Source: Aliidiomarina taiwanensis (lineage in GTDB: Bacteria > Pseudomonadota > Gammaproteobacteria > Enterobacterales > Alteromonadaceae). Taken from it: DNA of 64,000 bases. The DNA lies in NCBI RefSeq assembly GCF_003987015.1, contig NZ_PIPQ01000006.1, forward strand, positions 1 to 64,000, read 5' to 3'. Each line of letters opens with the position of its first letter. Positions within the stretch are counted from its first letter, which is position 1. The notes beneath the pieces are model-generated. The model was not told the origin of the DNA. It did no database searches and saw nothing but the letters and a program-made list of their open reading frames with translations. Position numbers and translations under genes: made by a program. Below, in pieces: positions 55,959 to 64,000 of the stretch.

Positions 55959-58055
55959 TTACATATTTTCCAGTGCTTCAACGCGAAATAGCAGGTCACC
56001 CCAGCTCAAAATACTATAATTCGGCTGAATGGATATGACCCTTAACCCTTGCAGCTGTTCGCCTTCTGCCAATCGCTGCTGCCCTAACCCTATCCACCGT
56101 GCTTCCGGCCTAGACTGGTATACATGTTGGTCGTAACTTAATTTGGGTAACTGCTGCCGCTGCTCTGCAGTGAGCTCTGACAGCAAGGGAACACCTTGTT
56201 GCTGCGCAGGCATTTGCTGTGTTGGTTCATCAAGGTCAAAGCTCCACCGTGTTTCCGCTGGCCGCTCTGGTGTGGCTCGTACTGCCTGCTCAAAAATCGC
56301 TTCTAGGGTGTCGGCTGTTGCATTGCTGTCTGGTTTTTTGCTGCCCACCTCAGCCTCTGCTATGGGCTCTTCTTGAGCTGCGCTTTCTGGTGCTTGGCTC
56401 ACATGCTCCTCTTGTGGTTCTGTTGGCCAGTGCATGGTAAATGTTGGCACGTGTATGTCTGTAAGCGTTAGCGGGCGGGTGCCGTAACGAACTTGCTCGG
56501 CTATTTGCGACTCCTCCACAAGTGGGCGCTCGCTTGGGTAGTCTTCCACAGCAACCGAACGCAGTTGCGGCCCTTGGTAGTCGCCTGAGCTTGCTAGTAA
56601 AGCGAAAAGCCACCCATCGTCATCACTTAACCCCTGTGCTGTGTCCATTAACCAAGTACGCTGTTGCTCAATATCGCTTTGTTGCAGCGACAAGGGCACA
56701 CGCTGTTTTAAGCGTGCGCTAACCCAAGTACGCCAGGCTTCCGTATGGGCTTCATTAACAAAAGGAGGTGGGCTAACAAACAGCAAATACTCGCCGCTTA
56801 ACGCGTTTGCAAGCTCTGACTCTGCTACTCTTATTTCACCTTCAGCGTCCTGCAATAACCATTGGTTATTTTGCTGTCCGCGTAATACAACCGAGCCCCC
56901 GTCGTGCAGGAATGCTAAAGCCGGCACATTCAACGTTGAAACATTAGCCAAGTTGGCATGCCCGTGTACACACACCAGGTTGTAACGCGCTAAGCGCTCA
57001 CATGGCTGCTGTCCTAGGCTCATACTTCCTAATTGCCAAAGCGCCGCCAATTTAGATAGGGAGTCTTGTAGCGGCTGGCCATAAATATGGCGGCTGCTTG
57101 TTTGCACTTCTTCAGTAGGCGTAGGCTCGCTCTGTGTTGTCGGCTGTATCGGCACAAACTGCCACATTGCAAAAGCTACCACACCAACAGCAGCTGCCAT
57201 GGCCCATGGCCAGCTTCGCTTTCCTTTAGGTGATGTTTCCTTTGCTTTCGCCAGAGGTAATATATCTGCAGCTTCCTGCATAATGCGCTTGTCAATCTGC
57301 TTACGCCCGCTCATTGCAGCAAGCTGCAGCGCTCTGTCACATAATAAGTTGATTAAGCGTGGCGTCCCTTGGGTCCATTGCCAAATATATTTTCGGGCTT
57401 GCTCAGAAAAAATACTCGGAGCGCCCTGCGCTACTGTCAGTCGGTGGTCTATGTATGCATTGGTTTCTGTTTGGGTGAAGGGCAGCAATTGGTATCGCGC
57501 CACAATGCGTTGTGCCACTTGCCGTAATTCTTGGCGCTGCAGCAACTCTCGTAACTCAGGTTGGCCAATTAACACCACCGAAAGTAGTTTTTTTGCATCG
57601 CTTTCTAGGTTGGTTAATAGGCGCAATTGCTCAAGAGCTGCCGGATATAAGTGTTGGGCTTCATCAATCAGAACCACCGGGTGCTTGCCTGCTTGAGCTG
57701 AAGTCGTAAGAAATGTGGCAATAGCGTCTGTTAGTGACTTTAACGAGTCCGCCTCATCGACACCTTCAATACCAAAGCCTTGGGCTATTGAAGCCAGTAG
57801 CTCTTGCTCAGACAAGCGCGGGTTTAAAATAAACACCACATTTAATTGGTCTTCAAGCTGACCTAAAATCGCTCTTGAAAGAGTTGTTTTACCCGTTCCT
57901 ACCTCTCCGGTTAACAGCAAGAAGCCACCACTCCCCATAAGGCCATGGTGCAAGTGGGCAAGGGCTTCTTGGTGCCGCGGCCCTAGAAATAAAAACCGCG
58001 GGTCAGGAGCTATCGAAAATGGCTGTTGTGTGAACCCAAAAAACGCTTGATACAT
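55959..58055 (-). CDS. ExeA/GspA-type AAA ATPase fused to an ExeB/GspB-like domain
   Basis: A 698-residue protein. Residues 1-270 are an ExeA/GspA/MshM-like AAA ATPase (MYQAFFGFTQQPFSIAPDPR; Walker A GEVGTGKTT 50-58; Walker B VVLIDEAQ 127-134). A lysine-rich stretch and one transmembrane helix follow (about 284-300). The periplasmic part has a middle domain (about 320-480) that may be peptidase C39/peptidoglycan-binding-like, a Gln/Glu/Pro-rich linker (about 540-620), and a C-terminal segment (about 625-698, QLPKLSYDQHVYQSRPEARW, GLRVISIQPN) that resembles GspB/PilP-type domains. ExeAB normally is two proteins that insert the type II secretin through peptidoglycan. No gsp operon is nearby. 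The ATPase is firm; the GspB part is moderate. Confidence 0.78.
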   Translation of the reverse strand: MYQAFFGFTQQPFSIAPDPRFLFLGPRHQEALAHLHHGLMGSGGFLLLTGEVGTGKTTLSRAILGQLEDQLNVVFILNPRLSEQELLASIAQGFGIEGVDEADSLKSLTDAIATFLTTSAQAGKHPVVLIDEAQHLYPAALEQLRLLTNLESDAKKLLSVVLIGQPELRELLQRQELRQVAQRIVARYQLLPFTQTETNAYIDHRLTVAQGAPSIFSEQARKYIWQWTQGTPRLINLLCDRALQLAAMSGRKQIDKRIMQEAADILPLAKAKETSPKGKRSWPWAMAAAVGVVAFAMWQFVPIQPTTQSEPTPTEEVQTSSRHIYGQPLQDSLSKLAALWQLGSMSLGQQPCERLARYNLVCVHGHANLANVSTLNVPALAFLHDGGSVVLRGQQNNQWLLQDAEGEIRVAESELANALSGEYLLFVSPPPFVNEAHTEAWRTWVSARLKQRVPLSLQQSDIEQQRTWLMDTAQGLSDDDGWLFALLASSGDYQGPQLRSVAVEDYPSERPLVEESQIAEQVRYGTRPLTLTDIHVPTFTMHWPTEPQEEHVSQAPESAAQEEPIAEAEVGSKKPDSNATADTLEAIFEQAVRATPERPAETRWSFDLDEPTQQMPAQQQGVPLLSELTAEQRQQLPKLSYDQHVYQSRPEARWIGLGQQRLAEGEQLQGLRVISIQPNYSILSWGDLLFRVEALENM

Positions 58056-58142
58056 AAGAGCTTATTTCCATGTTAACGACAGGTGTTGAGCGAAATTAAC
58101 CCTAGCAGTATGCCTCTGGCCATGCAACGGATTGCTTTTTTG

Positions 58143-58170
58143 TTACTTTACCTCAAACATCCTTTATGAT
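58143..58170 (+). promoter_or_regulatory. Putative cca promoter
   Basis: TTACTT (58143-58148), 16-bp spacer, TATGAT (58165-58170); start expected about 25 nt before the cca ATG. AGGGTG just before the ATG serves as a poor Shine-Dalgarno. Confidence 0.45.
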
Positions 58171-58201
58171 GTGCACTACAGACAAGGTATTTTAGGGTGT
58201 T

Positions 58202-59326
58202 ATGGAAATTTACTTAGTTGGCGGCGCTGTTCGCGACGAACTATTAGGCTTAGAATTCGATGAGCACGACTATGTTGTGGTGGGCGCTGCAGCTGAAGAG
58301 CTCATTGCGCAAGGCTTTACCCCGGTTGGTAAAGACTTTCCTGTTTTCTTACATCCCGAGACACAAGAAGAATACGCCTTAGCACGTACCGAGCGGAAAG
58401 TAGCGGCAGGCTATACGGGCTTTGAATGCTATGCGCAGCCCGATGTTAGCCTAGAGGACGACTTGCTACGGCGCGATCTCACCATTAACGCCATTGCTAA
58501 AAGCAGCTCAGGTGAGCTCATTGACCCCTGGGGTGGACTTGAAGATATTGAACAGCGCGTGCTGCGCCATGTCAGTCCAGCTTTCAGCGAAGACCCACTG
58601 CGTGTGTTACGTGCGGCTCGGTTTGCCGCCAAGTTACAACCGCTTGGCTTTCACATCGCACCAGAAACCTACACCCTCATGCGGGAATTAGTAGCAGCTG
58701 GCGAAATTCAACACCTCGTGCCTGAGCGAGTGTGGCAAGAGACCGAAAAAGCCCTCAACACAGACGCTCCTAGCGTGTATTTCCAAGTACTACATCAATG
58801 CGGTGCGCTGCACCAACTCCTTACGTTTCCACTGCCAAAGCAAGGCCAGTTTCCATTGCTAACGCAGGTGGCGCAACAGACTAAGCACCCTTTATTGCGC
58901 TTTGCAGCTTGGATAGCAGACCTTGCTCACCCTCCTAGTCAAACACCTCAGGTGCTTACGGCCGTTGCTGGTAGTTTTAAAGCACCAAATGCCTACCTAG
59001 ATATAGCGCGTTTAGCGGGCCTTAGTTTTGATCTACTAGCAAACAGTCACATTACCAGCACCGACGCTTTAGACTTTTACCAGCAGTGCGACGCTTGGCG
59101 ACGGGCTGAGCGATTTGAACAGCTACACACCTTATGCCTGGCCGTTGCAAGCTCAGAAAGCGCGCGCCACCGCGTCCAGCAGTTATTTAGCCCAGTGGCC
59201 AACTTGCGGACCATCAACCCCCAAGCCTTTGTTAAACAAGGGCTCAGCGGAAAAGCTATTGGCCAAGCATTGCGCACACAGCGCAAACAACAACTAGAGG
59301 ATGCATGGGCTGGGGGTTCAATTTAA
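58202..59326 (+). CDS. cca: CCA-adding tRNA nucleotidyltransferase
   Basis: A 374-residue Cca. The nucleotidyltransferase head has GGAVRDELLG, then Glu21-His-Asp23 at the place of the usual metal-binding DxD (E. coli DRD 21-23), DFPVFLHPET and RRDLTINAIA. The body binds the tRNA acceptor stem (EDPLRVLRAARFAA). The C-terminal HD phosphohydrolase motif of E. coli Cca (CHDLGK) is not present, and the protein is about 40 residues shorter. It repairs or adds the 3' CCA end. Divergent from the ExeAB-like gene; convergent with folK. Confidence 0.93.
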   Translation: MEIYLVGGAVRDELLGLEFDEHDYVVVGAAAEELIAQGFTPVGKDFPVFLHPETQEEYALARTERKVAAGYTGFECYAQPDVSLEDDLLRRDLTINAIAKSSSGELIDPWGGLEDIEQRVLRHVSPAFSEDPLRVLRAARFAAKLQPLGFHIAPETYTLMRELVAAGEIQHLVPERVWQETEKALNTDAPSVYFQVLHQCGALHQLLTFPLPKQGQFPLLTQVAQQTKHPLLRFAAWIADLAHPPSQTPQVLTAVAGSFKAPNAYLDIARLAGLSFDLLANSHITSTDALDFYQQCDAWRRAERFEQLHTLCLAVASSESARHRVQQLFSPVANLRTINPQAFVKQGLSGKAIGQALRTQRKQQLEDAWAGGSI

Positions 59327-59346
59327 CCCTCTCCCGACAACATCGT

Positions 59347-59874
59347 TTAAGCTTTTAACCAAAGTGACTCGACCACACCAAGCATGCCCTCATCGCCGCC
59401 AGCCTGCTGCATAGCAAGCCAATGCTCGCGATAGCTCTTGCCCGTTTCAGGGTGCTGCATATAGGGCACCAAGTCCGCCATGGGTGCGAGCACATAAGGG
59501 CTCGTCAGAATCTCACCACGCGGTAGCTTTGGGGTAGACTCAGTGGCTTCACAAACTTGATCGTTATAGAGCAATATATCTATATCCATAGTTTTAGAGC
59601 TAAAGCGCTCATTGTCATGGGCTCGACCTAAAGCCTGCTCTGTTTGCTTGCACCAAACCTGCACTTCAGCCAATGTTCGCTGGGTTTCAACCCAAGCAAC
59701 CAAGTTATAAAAGGGCGGCCCTGCAAAGCCAGCCGCTTCACTTTCATAAACATGGGACAAGCGGACAGTGGTAAAGGCTTGTTCAAGCGCCGCTACCGCA
59801 GCTTTAATATGGCGCTCACGCTGAAGGTTAGAGCCCAGCCCAAACCACACCTGTTGTACTTCTTGACGCGCCAC
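59347..59874 (-). CDS. folK: Dihydropterin pyrophosphokinase FolK
   Basis: 175 residues from GTG 59874 (MARQEVQQVWFGLGSNLQRE). GGAGAG lies 7 nt upstream, overlapping the end of folB. The ATG at 59910 would extend it 12 codons inside folB without homology. FolK transfers pyrophosphate from ATP to 6-hydroxymethyl-dihydropterin in folate synthesis. Signature segments are FGLGSNL and the FSSKTMDIDILLY magnesium/ATP-binding motif. It is coupled to folB, the next step upstream in the pathway. Confidence 0.93.
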   Translation of the reverse strand: MARQEVQQVWFGLGSNLQRERHIKAAVAALEQAFTTVRLSHVYESEAAGFAGPPFYNLVAWVETQRTLAEVQVWCKQTEQALGRAHDNERFSSKTMDIDILLYNDQVCEATESTPKLPRGEILTSPYVLAPMADLVPYMQHPETGKSYREHWLAMQQAGGDEGMLGVVESLWLKA

Positions 59875-59875
59875 C

Positions 59876-60229
59876 TTAAAACTCTCCGCGCACAATGGAC
59901 ACACCCACACTGTTTGCGGCTGGAACGGCCGTGGGTTTATTCACGGTCACTCTGGCACCAGGCACCTGAAACTGGCTGAATAGACCTGCGGCTATTTGTT
60001 CCGCAACTTCTTCAATCAGCCCCCAAGGGCGCGACTCTATTAGCTCCACAACAAAAGAACTGACCGCCGCATAATCTAAGGCATCGTGAATATCGCCCGA
60101 TTCGGCAGCTTTAGCATTGTCCCAGCGCATCTCTAAATCGATATATAAAGGCTGAAATATTTCCTGCTCCCAATCAAATATGCCTATGGTTGCGTCTACT
60201 TTTAGCCCTTTTACAGAAACTGTGTCCAA
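59876..60229 (-). CDS. folB: Dihydroneopterin aldolase FolB
   Basis: A 117-residue FolB (MDTVSVKGLKVDATIGIFDW), with the conserved Glu in the DWEQE turn, VDLEMRWDNAKAAESGDIHDALDYAAVS split over the core, and a C-terminal VTVNKPTAVPAANSVGVSI stretch carrying the catalytic lysine. It cleaves dihydroneopterin to 6-hydroxymethyl-dihydropterin, the FolK substrate. The two genes are separated by one base and are probably one transcript. Divergent from plsY. Confidence 0.94.
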   Translation of the reverse strand: MDTVSVKGLKVDATIGIFDWEQEIFQPLYIDLEMRWDNAKAAESGDIHDALDYAAVSSFVVELIESRPWGLIEEVAEQIAAGLFSQFQVPGARVTVNKPTAVPAANSVGVSIVRGEF

Positions 60230-60302
60230 GATATCCCCTCGCCAACTGATCGGATGGCATTCTGCTTAATTTGCCTTTATGCTTACTAAAAATAAATGAA
60301 GA

Positions 60303-60896
60303 ATGGACCCTATGACATCGGCACTCGCCTTACTCATTATTCTTAGTGCTTATTTATTCGGCTCTATAAGTAGCGCTGTACTTATATGCCGTGTATTTGC
60401 GCTCGACGACCCCCGACTACGTGGCTCAGGCAACCCGGGTGCCACGAATGTATACCGCTTAGGGGGCGCACTGCCCGCTGCTTTAACGCTGTTGTTTGAC
60501 GTTCTTAAAGGTATGCTGCCCGTATGGCTTGCATACTTTCTGGGCCTGCCTCCTATCACCTTGGGCTTTGTGGCCATAGCTGCTTGTTTAGGCCATATTT
60601 ATCCACTTTTCTTTCGCTTTCGAGGCGGCAAAGGTGTAGCCACCGCATTAGGGGCTATGTTCCCTGTAGCCTTACCTATGACTCTCATGCTTATTCTAAC
60701 TTGGGTTTTTGTTTTCCTAGTAACCCGTGTTAGTTCTCTGGCAGCCCTTATTACCGTTGGCCTTTCGCCCTTATATGCCTATTTAGTTAAACCACAATAC
60801 ACAGTTCCTGCATGTATGTTAGCGGCTTTAATTATTTGGCGACACCGCTCCAACATTCAACGTCTTTGGCGCGGTACGGAAACAGGTTTCCGCTAA
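60303..60896 (+). CDS. plsY: Glycerol-3-phosphate acyltransferase PlsY
   Basis: A 197-residue integral membrane protein with about five transmembrane segments. PlsY motifs are [15 protein letters not shown] (motif 1), [17 protein letters not shown] (acyl-phosphate binding) and [12 protein letters not shown]. It acylates glycerol-3-phosphate using acyl-phosphate made by PlsX. The start could be ATG 60303 or ATG 60312; neither has a strong ribosome-binding site. The stop codon overlaps the tsaD stop on the other strand. folB lies divergently upstream, as in E. coli (ygiH next to folB and tsaD). Confidence 0.95.
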   Translation: MDPMTSALALLIILSAYLFGSISSAVLICRVFALDDPRLRGSGNPGATNVYRLGGALPAALTLLFDVLKGMLPVWLAYFLGLPPITLGFVAIAACLGHIYPLFFRFRGGKGVATALGAMFPVALPMTLMLILTWVFVFLVTRVSSLAALITVGLSPLYAYLVKPQYTVPACMLAALIIWRHRSNIQRLWRGTETGFR

Positions 60897-61939
60897 CCTT
60901 TTCCTGGCTCTGCTAGCTCTGTCATTGGCCAGCGAGGGCGAACAGCCGCTTGGCTGTCTGTTTGTTCCCCAGCAGCTAAGCGATACGCACCTGCAAAAGC
61001 AATCATGGCACCGTTATCCGTACAAAACTCAGCGCGAGGATAATACACCTGACCACCCTGCTTGTGCATCGTGTCGGCTAAGGCTTCTCGCAAACGGGTA
61101 TTCGCACTAACACCGCCAGCAACCACTAAACGTTTTAAGCCTGTTTCTTTTAAGGCGCGGCGACACTTAATAACCAAGGTATCCACCACAGCGTCCTGAA
61201 ACGCGCGCGCTATATCTGCTTTTACTTGGTCGCTTAGCCCTTCGGGGCTGTCGCACTGTGCTTTTTCTTCTGCAATAGCATTTGCCGCAGCAGTTTTTAA
61301 GCCACTAAAAGAAAAGTTTAAGCCTGGTTTGTCGGTCATCGGGCGCGGAAACTTATAACGGTCTGCCCGGCCTGCCTCGGCCATTGCAGCAAGACGTGGG
61401 CCACCCGGGTACTCTAGGTCAAGTAACTTAGCGGTTTTGTCAAAGGCCTCGCCAGCAGCGTCGTCTACTGATTCTCCAAGCAGTTTATAACTGCCTACCG
61501 CATTTACTTGCACTAACTGGGTGTGCCCGCCTGAAACAAGCAAAGCTAAAAAAGGCATTTCTGGGCGTGTTTCTTCCAGCATAGGCGCCAGCAAGTGGCC
61601 TTCCATATGGTGCACACCTATTGCCGGGAGGTCCCAACCAAAAGCTAAGCTACGGCCGACACTCGCCCCCACCAATAAAGCCCCCACTAATCCTGGGCCT
61701 GCTGTATATGCTATACCATCGAGCTCACTCGGCTTGGTGTTGGCGTCGGTTAACGCTTGTTGAATTAAAGGAAGGAGTTTGCGCACATGGTCGCGGGAAG
61801 CTAACTCAGGTACTACACCGCCATAGTCAGCGTGCAGCTTTACCTGGCTATATAAAGCATGCGAGAGCAAGCCTTGCTCTGTGTCATAAACGGCCACACC
61901 TGTTTCATCACAAGATGTTTCAATACCTAAAACTCGCAT
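60893..61939 (-). CDS. tsaD: tRNA N6-threonylcarbamoyladenosine transferase subunit TsaD
   Basis: 348 residues from ATG 61939 ([19 protein letters not shown]). The 26-codon upstream extension opens inside the intergenic region and has no homology. TsaD, with TsaB and TsaE, transfers threonylcarbamoyl-AMP to A37 of ANN-decoding tRNAs. The ASKHA-type ATPase features are present: metal-binding HHMEGH, the VSGGHTQLV loop and the [12 protein letters not shown] segment. In E. coli rpsU-dnaG-rpoD is divergent from it; here the adjacent upstream gene is pilT. Confidence 0.95.
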   Translation of the reverse strand: MRVLGIETSCDETGVAVYDTEQGLLSHALYSQVKLHADYGGVVPELASRDHVRKLLPLIQQALTDANTKPSELDGIAYTAGPGLVGALLVGASVGRSLAFGWDLPAIGVHHMEGHLLAPMLEETRPEMPFLALLVSGGHTQLVQVNAVGSYKLLGESVDDAAGEAFDKTAKLLDLEYPGGPRLAAMAEAGRADRYKFPRPMTDKPGLNFSFSGLKTAAANAIAEEKAQCDSPEGLSDQVKADIARAFQDAVVDTLVIKCRRALKETGLKRLVVAGGVSANTRLREALADTMHKQGGQVYYPRAEFCTDNGAMIAFAGAYRLAAGEQTDSQAAVRPRWPMTELAEPGKG

Positions 61940-62009
61940 GTTACTACGCCCTTTCGTTGCTCGTGTATTCGTTAGAAAGGGCATAGTGTAAACGATTTTT
62001 ACGCCCGAC

Positions 62010-63038
62010 TCACCCAACTTGATCTAGTTTTGAACGGACCGACTGAGGTGAGACAACTCCCGCATCGAGTAGCTTATTCAACGCTTGATCCATTGTTTGC
62101 ATACCTAAGGCTGCACCTGTTTGAATGCTGGAGTACATTTGAGCTATTTTGTCTTCCCGTATCAAGTTTTTAATGGCCGGAGTTGAGAGCATAATCTCGT
62201 GAGCGGCCACTCGCCCACCCCCTTGTTTTTTAATTAATAACTGTGAAATAACAGCCCGCAACGACTCCGACAACATCGAACGCACCATGGCTTTTTCTTC
62301 ACCTGGGAATACATCCACAATTCGGTCAATGGTTTTAGGGGCAGAGGTTGTATGCAAGGTGCCAAATACTAAATGCCCAGTTTCTGCAGCAGTGAGCGCC
62401 AACCGAATGGTTTCCAAGTCACGCATTTCCCCAACCAAAATAACGTCTGGGTCTTCCCGTAGTGCAGCACGTAAGGCTGCGTTAAAGCTGTGGGTGTCTC
62501 GGTGTACTTCGCGCTGGTTAATCAGGCTTTGCTTACTTTCATGCACAAATTCAATAGGGTCTTCAATGGTAAGAATATGGTTGCTATAGGTTCGGTTAAT
62601 ATAATCGACCATTGCCGCCAGAGTGGTCGACTTACCCGACCCCGTCGGTCCTGTCACTAATACTAATCCCCGTGGGTAGTCTGACACTTTCCTCAGCACC
62701 TCTGGCGCGTTTAAGTCTTCAAGTGACAAGACTTTGCTAGGGATGGTACGAAATACAGCCGCAGGCCCATGGCGCTGCATAAACACGTTTACACGGAATC
62801 GGGCCACGCCTTCCAAACTGAAAGAAAAGTCTGACTCAAGCTTTTCTTGAAAGTCGCTTTGTTGCTCAGCGCTCATGATGCTGTGCACCATAGCCAGCAC
62901 CTGTCGCGACTCCAAATTCTCTGTGCTAATCTTCTGAATATCGCCGTCAATACGCAATACTGGCGGAGTGCCAGAAGATATGTGAAGATCAGATGCCCCT
63001 TTTTGAACACTTAATTCGAGTAATTGTTGAAGTTCCAT
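62010..63038 (-). CDS. pilT: Type IV pilus retraction ATPase PilT
   Basis: 342 residues from ATG 63038 ([20 protein letters not shown]), GGAG 5 nt upstream; an 18-codon longer start is rejected. PilT is a hexameric secretion ATPase that depolymerises type IV pili. Walker [12 protein letters not shown], the Asp box ([10 protein letters not shown]), Walker B ([12 protein letters not shown]), the His box ([10 protein letters not shown]) and the AIRNLIRE-like retraction motif (PAIKNLIRE) are all present. Divergent from yggS, the usual pilT-yggS-proC arrangement. No other pilus gene is in this window. Confidence 0.96.
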   Translation of the reverse strand: MELQQLLELSVQKGASDLHISSGTPPVLRIDGDIQKISTENLESRQVLAMVHSIMSAEQQSDFQEKLESDFSFSLEGVARFRVNVFMQRHGPAAVFRTIPSKVLSLEDLNAPEVLRKVSDYPRGLVLVTGPTGSGKSTTLAAMVDYINRTYSNHILTIEDPIEFVHESKQSLINQREVHRDTHSFNAALRAALREDPDVILVGEMRDLETIRLALTAAETGHLVFGTLHTTSAPKTIDRIVDVFPGEEKAMVRSMLSESLRAVISQLLIKKQGGGRVAAHEIMLSTPAIKNLIREDKIAQMYSSIQTGAALGMQTMDQALNKLLDAGVVSPQSVRSKLDQVG

Positions 63039-63103
63039 TTTATCTCCAAGCTCAATAAAGATTTGAGAGTCGTTTTTAATACACATCGGCATAACGGAAA
63101 TCT

Positions 63104-63796
63104 ATGTTACAAGCAACCATAGCAGACCAACTAGAAAAAGTTCGCATTCGCGTGCAACAGGCTGAAAAAAAAGCGAACCGGCCAGCCAACAGCGTCCAAC
63201 TTGTTGCAGTGGCCAAAACCAAGCCCACTGCAGACATAGAGGCCGCCTATGCCGCTGGGCAGCGAAGCTTTGGCGAAAACTATGTGCAAGAAGGCGTCGA
63301 CAAAGTGCAAGCCCTGCAACATTTAAGCGATATCGAATGGCACTTTATTGGCCAGCTACAGTCCAATAAAACCCGAGAGGTGGCCGAGCACTTTCACTGG
63401 GTACAAAGCCTCCACAGGCTGCGCATAGCGACTCGCCTGAACAACCAACGTCCAGCGCACCTTCCGCCGCTGCAGGTATTGATACAATTAAATATAGACG
63501 AAGAGCCGAATAAGGCAGGTATTTCTTTAGCTGAGTTGCCTGAGTTTGCCAAAGCGGTACAAGCCTTGCCAAAGCTACAGCTACGTGGCCTTATGCTAAT
63601 TCCAAAAGCCAACCCAAGCGCGGCTGAACAAGCACATACATTACAGTTATGCCAAACTGCATTTGAAGAATTGCAGCAACAAATCGACAGGGTTGATACA
63701 CTATCACTTGGTATGAGTAATGACCTGGAAGCAGCGATTGCCCATGGTTCAACCATGGTACGGGTCGGCACGGACATTTTCGGTCCGCGCAGCTAA
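63104..63796 (+). CDS. yggS: PLP homeostasis protein YggS
   Basis: A 230-residue YggS/PLPBP protein. It is a TIM-barrel fold like the alanine racemase N domain with the PLP lysine Lys38 (VAVAKTKP) and the phosphate-binding SLGMSNDLEAAI and VRVGTDIFGPRS segments. It has no known catalytic activity. It buffers PLP and affects amino acid metabolism. It lies upstream of proC and is probably co-transcribed. Confidence 0.95.
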   Translation: MLQATIADQLEKVRIRVQQAEKKANRPANSVQLVAVAKTKPTADIEAAYAAGQRSFGENYVQEGVDKVQALQHLSDIEWHFIGQLQSNKTREVAEHFHWVQSLHRLRIATRLNNQRPAHLPPLQVLIQLNIDEEPNKAGISLAELPEFAKAVQALPKLQLRGLMLIPKANPSAAEQAHTLQLCQTAFEELQQQIDRVDTLSLGMSNDLEAAIAHGSTMVRVGTDIFGPRS

Positions 63797-63837
63797 GCCA
63801 CAGCTAAATACATTTAAGAAAAAAGGTACCACTGAGT

Positions 63838-64000
63838 ATGAGTAAACAAGCAGACGTACGCACCATAGGTTTTATCGGCGCAGGTAACATGCCAAGAAGC
63901 ATCATTGGTGGCATGATCCGAGGTGGCTACCCTGCCGATAAGGTATGGGCAAGCAACCGCAGCCGACCGAAGCTCGACGCACTTCACTCGGACTTTGGAA
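63838..64000 (+). CDS. proC: Pyrroline-5-carboxylate reductase ProC (partial, cut by window end)
   Basis: The first 54 codons of ProC from ATG 63838. The NADPH-binding Rossmann motif is seen as TIGFIGAGNMPRSIIGGMIRG, in two contiguous stretches. The usual family motif is GxGNMA-x-A(I)IGG, so Pro-Arg-Ser here is a variation. It catalyses the last step of proline synthesis, opposite to PutA in the same window. AAAAGGT lies about 10 nt before the ATG. The gene continues past the right edge. Confidence 0.93.
   Translation, partial: MSKQADVRTIGFIGAGNMPRSIIGGMIRGGYPADKVWASNRSRPKLDALHSDFG

Noticed and set aside
59875-59910. 12-residue N-terminal extension of FolK
   Set aside because: It would overlap folB and has a poor start; GTG 59874 has a well-spaced GGAGAG.

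Overview
The window reads as a stretch of chromosome from a free-living, probably marine gammaproteobacterium. PepA, ParC, RpoA and the ribosomal proteins match the enterobacterial/Alteromonadales pattern closely. Gene neighbourhoods also match: dnaB-alr, rpsF-priB-rpsR-rplI, rnr-rlmB, lptF-lptG, pepA-holC-valS, parC-plsC, CYTH-glnE, nudF/tolC and folB-folK. An Alteromonadales/Idiomarinaceae-like source is my best guess, but this is inference only. No transposase, integrase, phage gene, toxin-antitoxin pair, CRISPR array or defence island is visible, so this is core genome with a few unusual gene placements.

Layout. Positions 1-273 (minus strand) hold tandem promoters and the boxB-boxA-boxC leader of an rRNA operon whose 16S gene lies just off the left edge. 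yajQ follows. Positions 956-15898 (minus) carry the S10, spc and alpha ribosomal-protein operons in canonical order. A porin-like gene sits exactly at the S10/spc junction, with its own hairpins on both sides. The S10 operon has a consensus promoter and a leader ending in an attenuator-like hairpin. Upstream of it, instead of the str operon (rpsL-rpsG-fusA-tuf), lie a DUF6445-type 2-oxoglutarate oxygenase-like gene and an M19 dipeptidase.

Positions 18087-25192 hold dusA, a zur whose promoter predicts a leaderless mRNA, an orphan cheX, dnaB-alr, the rpsF operon and rlmB. Positions 25189-35645 hold rnr, tRNA-Leu(CAA), an RDD protein, lptF-lptG and pepA-holC-valS. Positions 35666-42356 hold rraB, plsC, parC, parE, yqiB and nudF. 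After that come tolC, lpxL with a co-translated TcpQ-domain protein, glnE and a CHAD-less CYTH gene, a trifunctional-regulator-free putA, rlmD, an acyl-CoA dehydrogenase, and a large protein that appears to fuse ExeA/GspA ATPase to an ExeB/GspB domain. The right end holds cca, folB-folK, plsY, tsaD, pilT, yggS and the start of proC.

How the genes work together. Most of the window is growth machinery: ribosome assembly, RNA polymerase alpha, Sec translocon, tRNA and rRNA modification, replication helicase and topoisomerase IV. A second theme is the cell envelope: LptFG, LpxL, PlsC, PlsY, TolC, porin, Alr, ExeAB and PilT. The strongest promoters (rrn P1 and P2, S10, tRNA-Leu) share 16-bp spacers, and several share a -10/discriminator of the form TATAATTCGC. 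Several convergent gene pairs abut or overlap at their stop codons with no terminator between them. I saw no clear multi-gene system that is new. The most noteworthy items are the ExeA-ExeB fusion, the porin inside the ribosomal cluster, the lpxL/TcpQ-domain pair and the leaderless zur.
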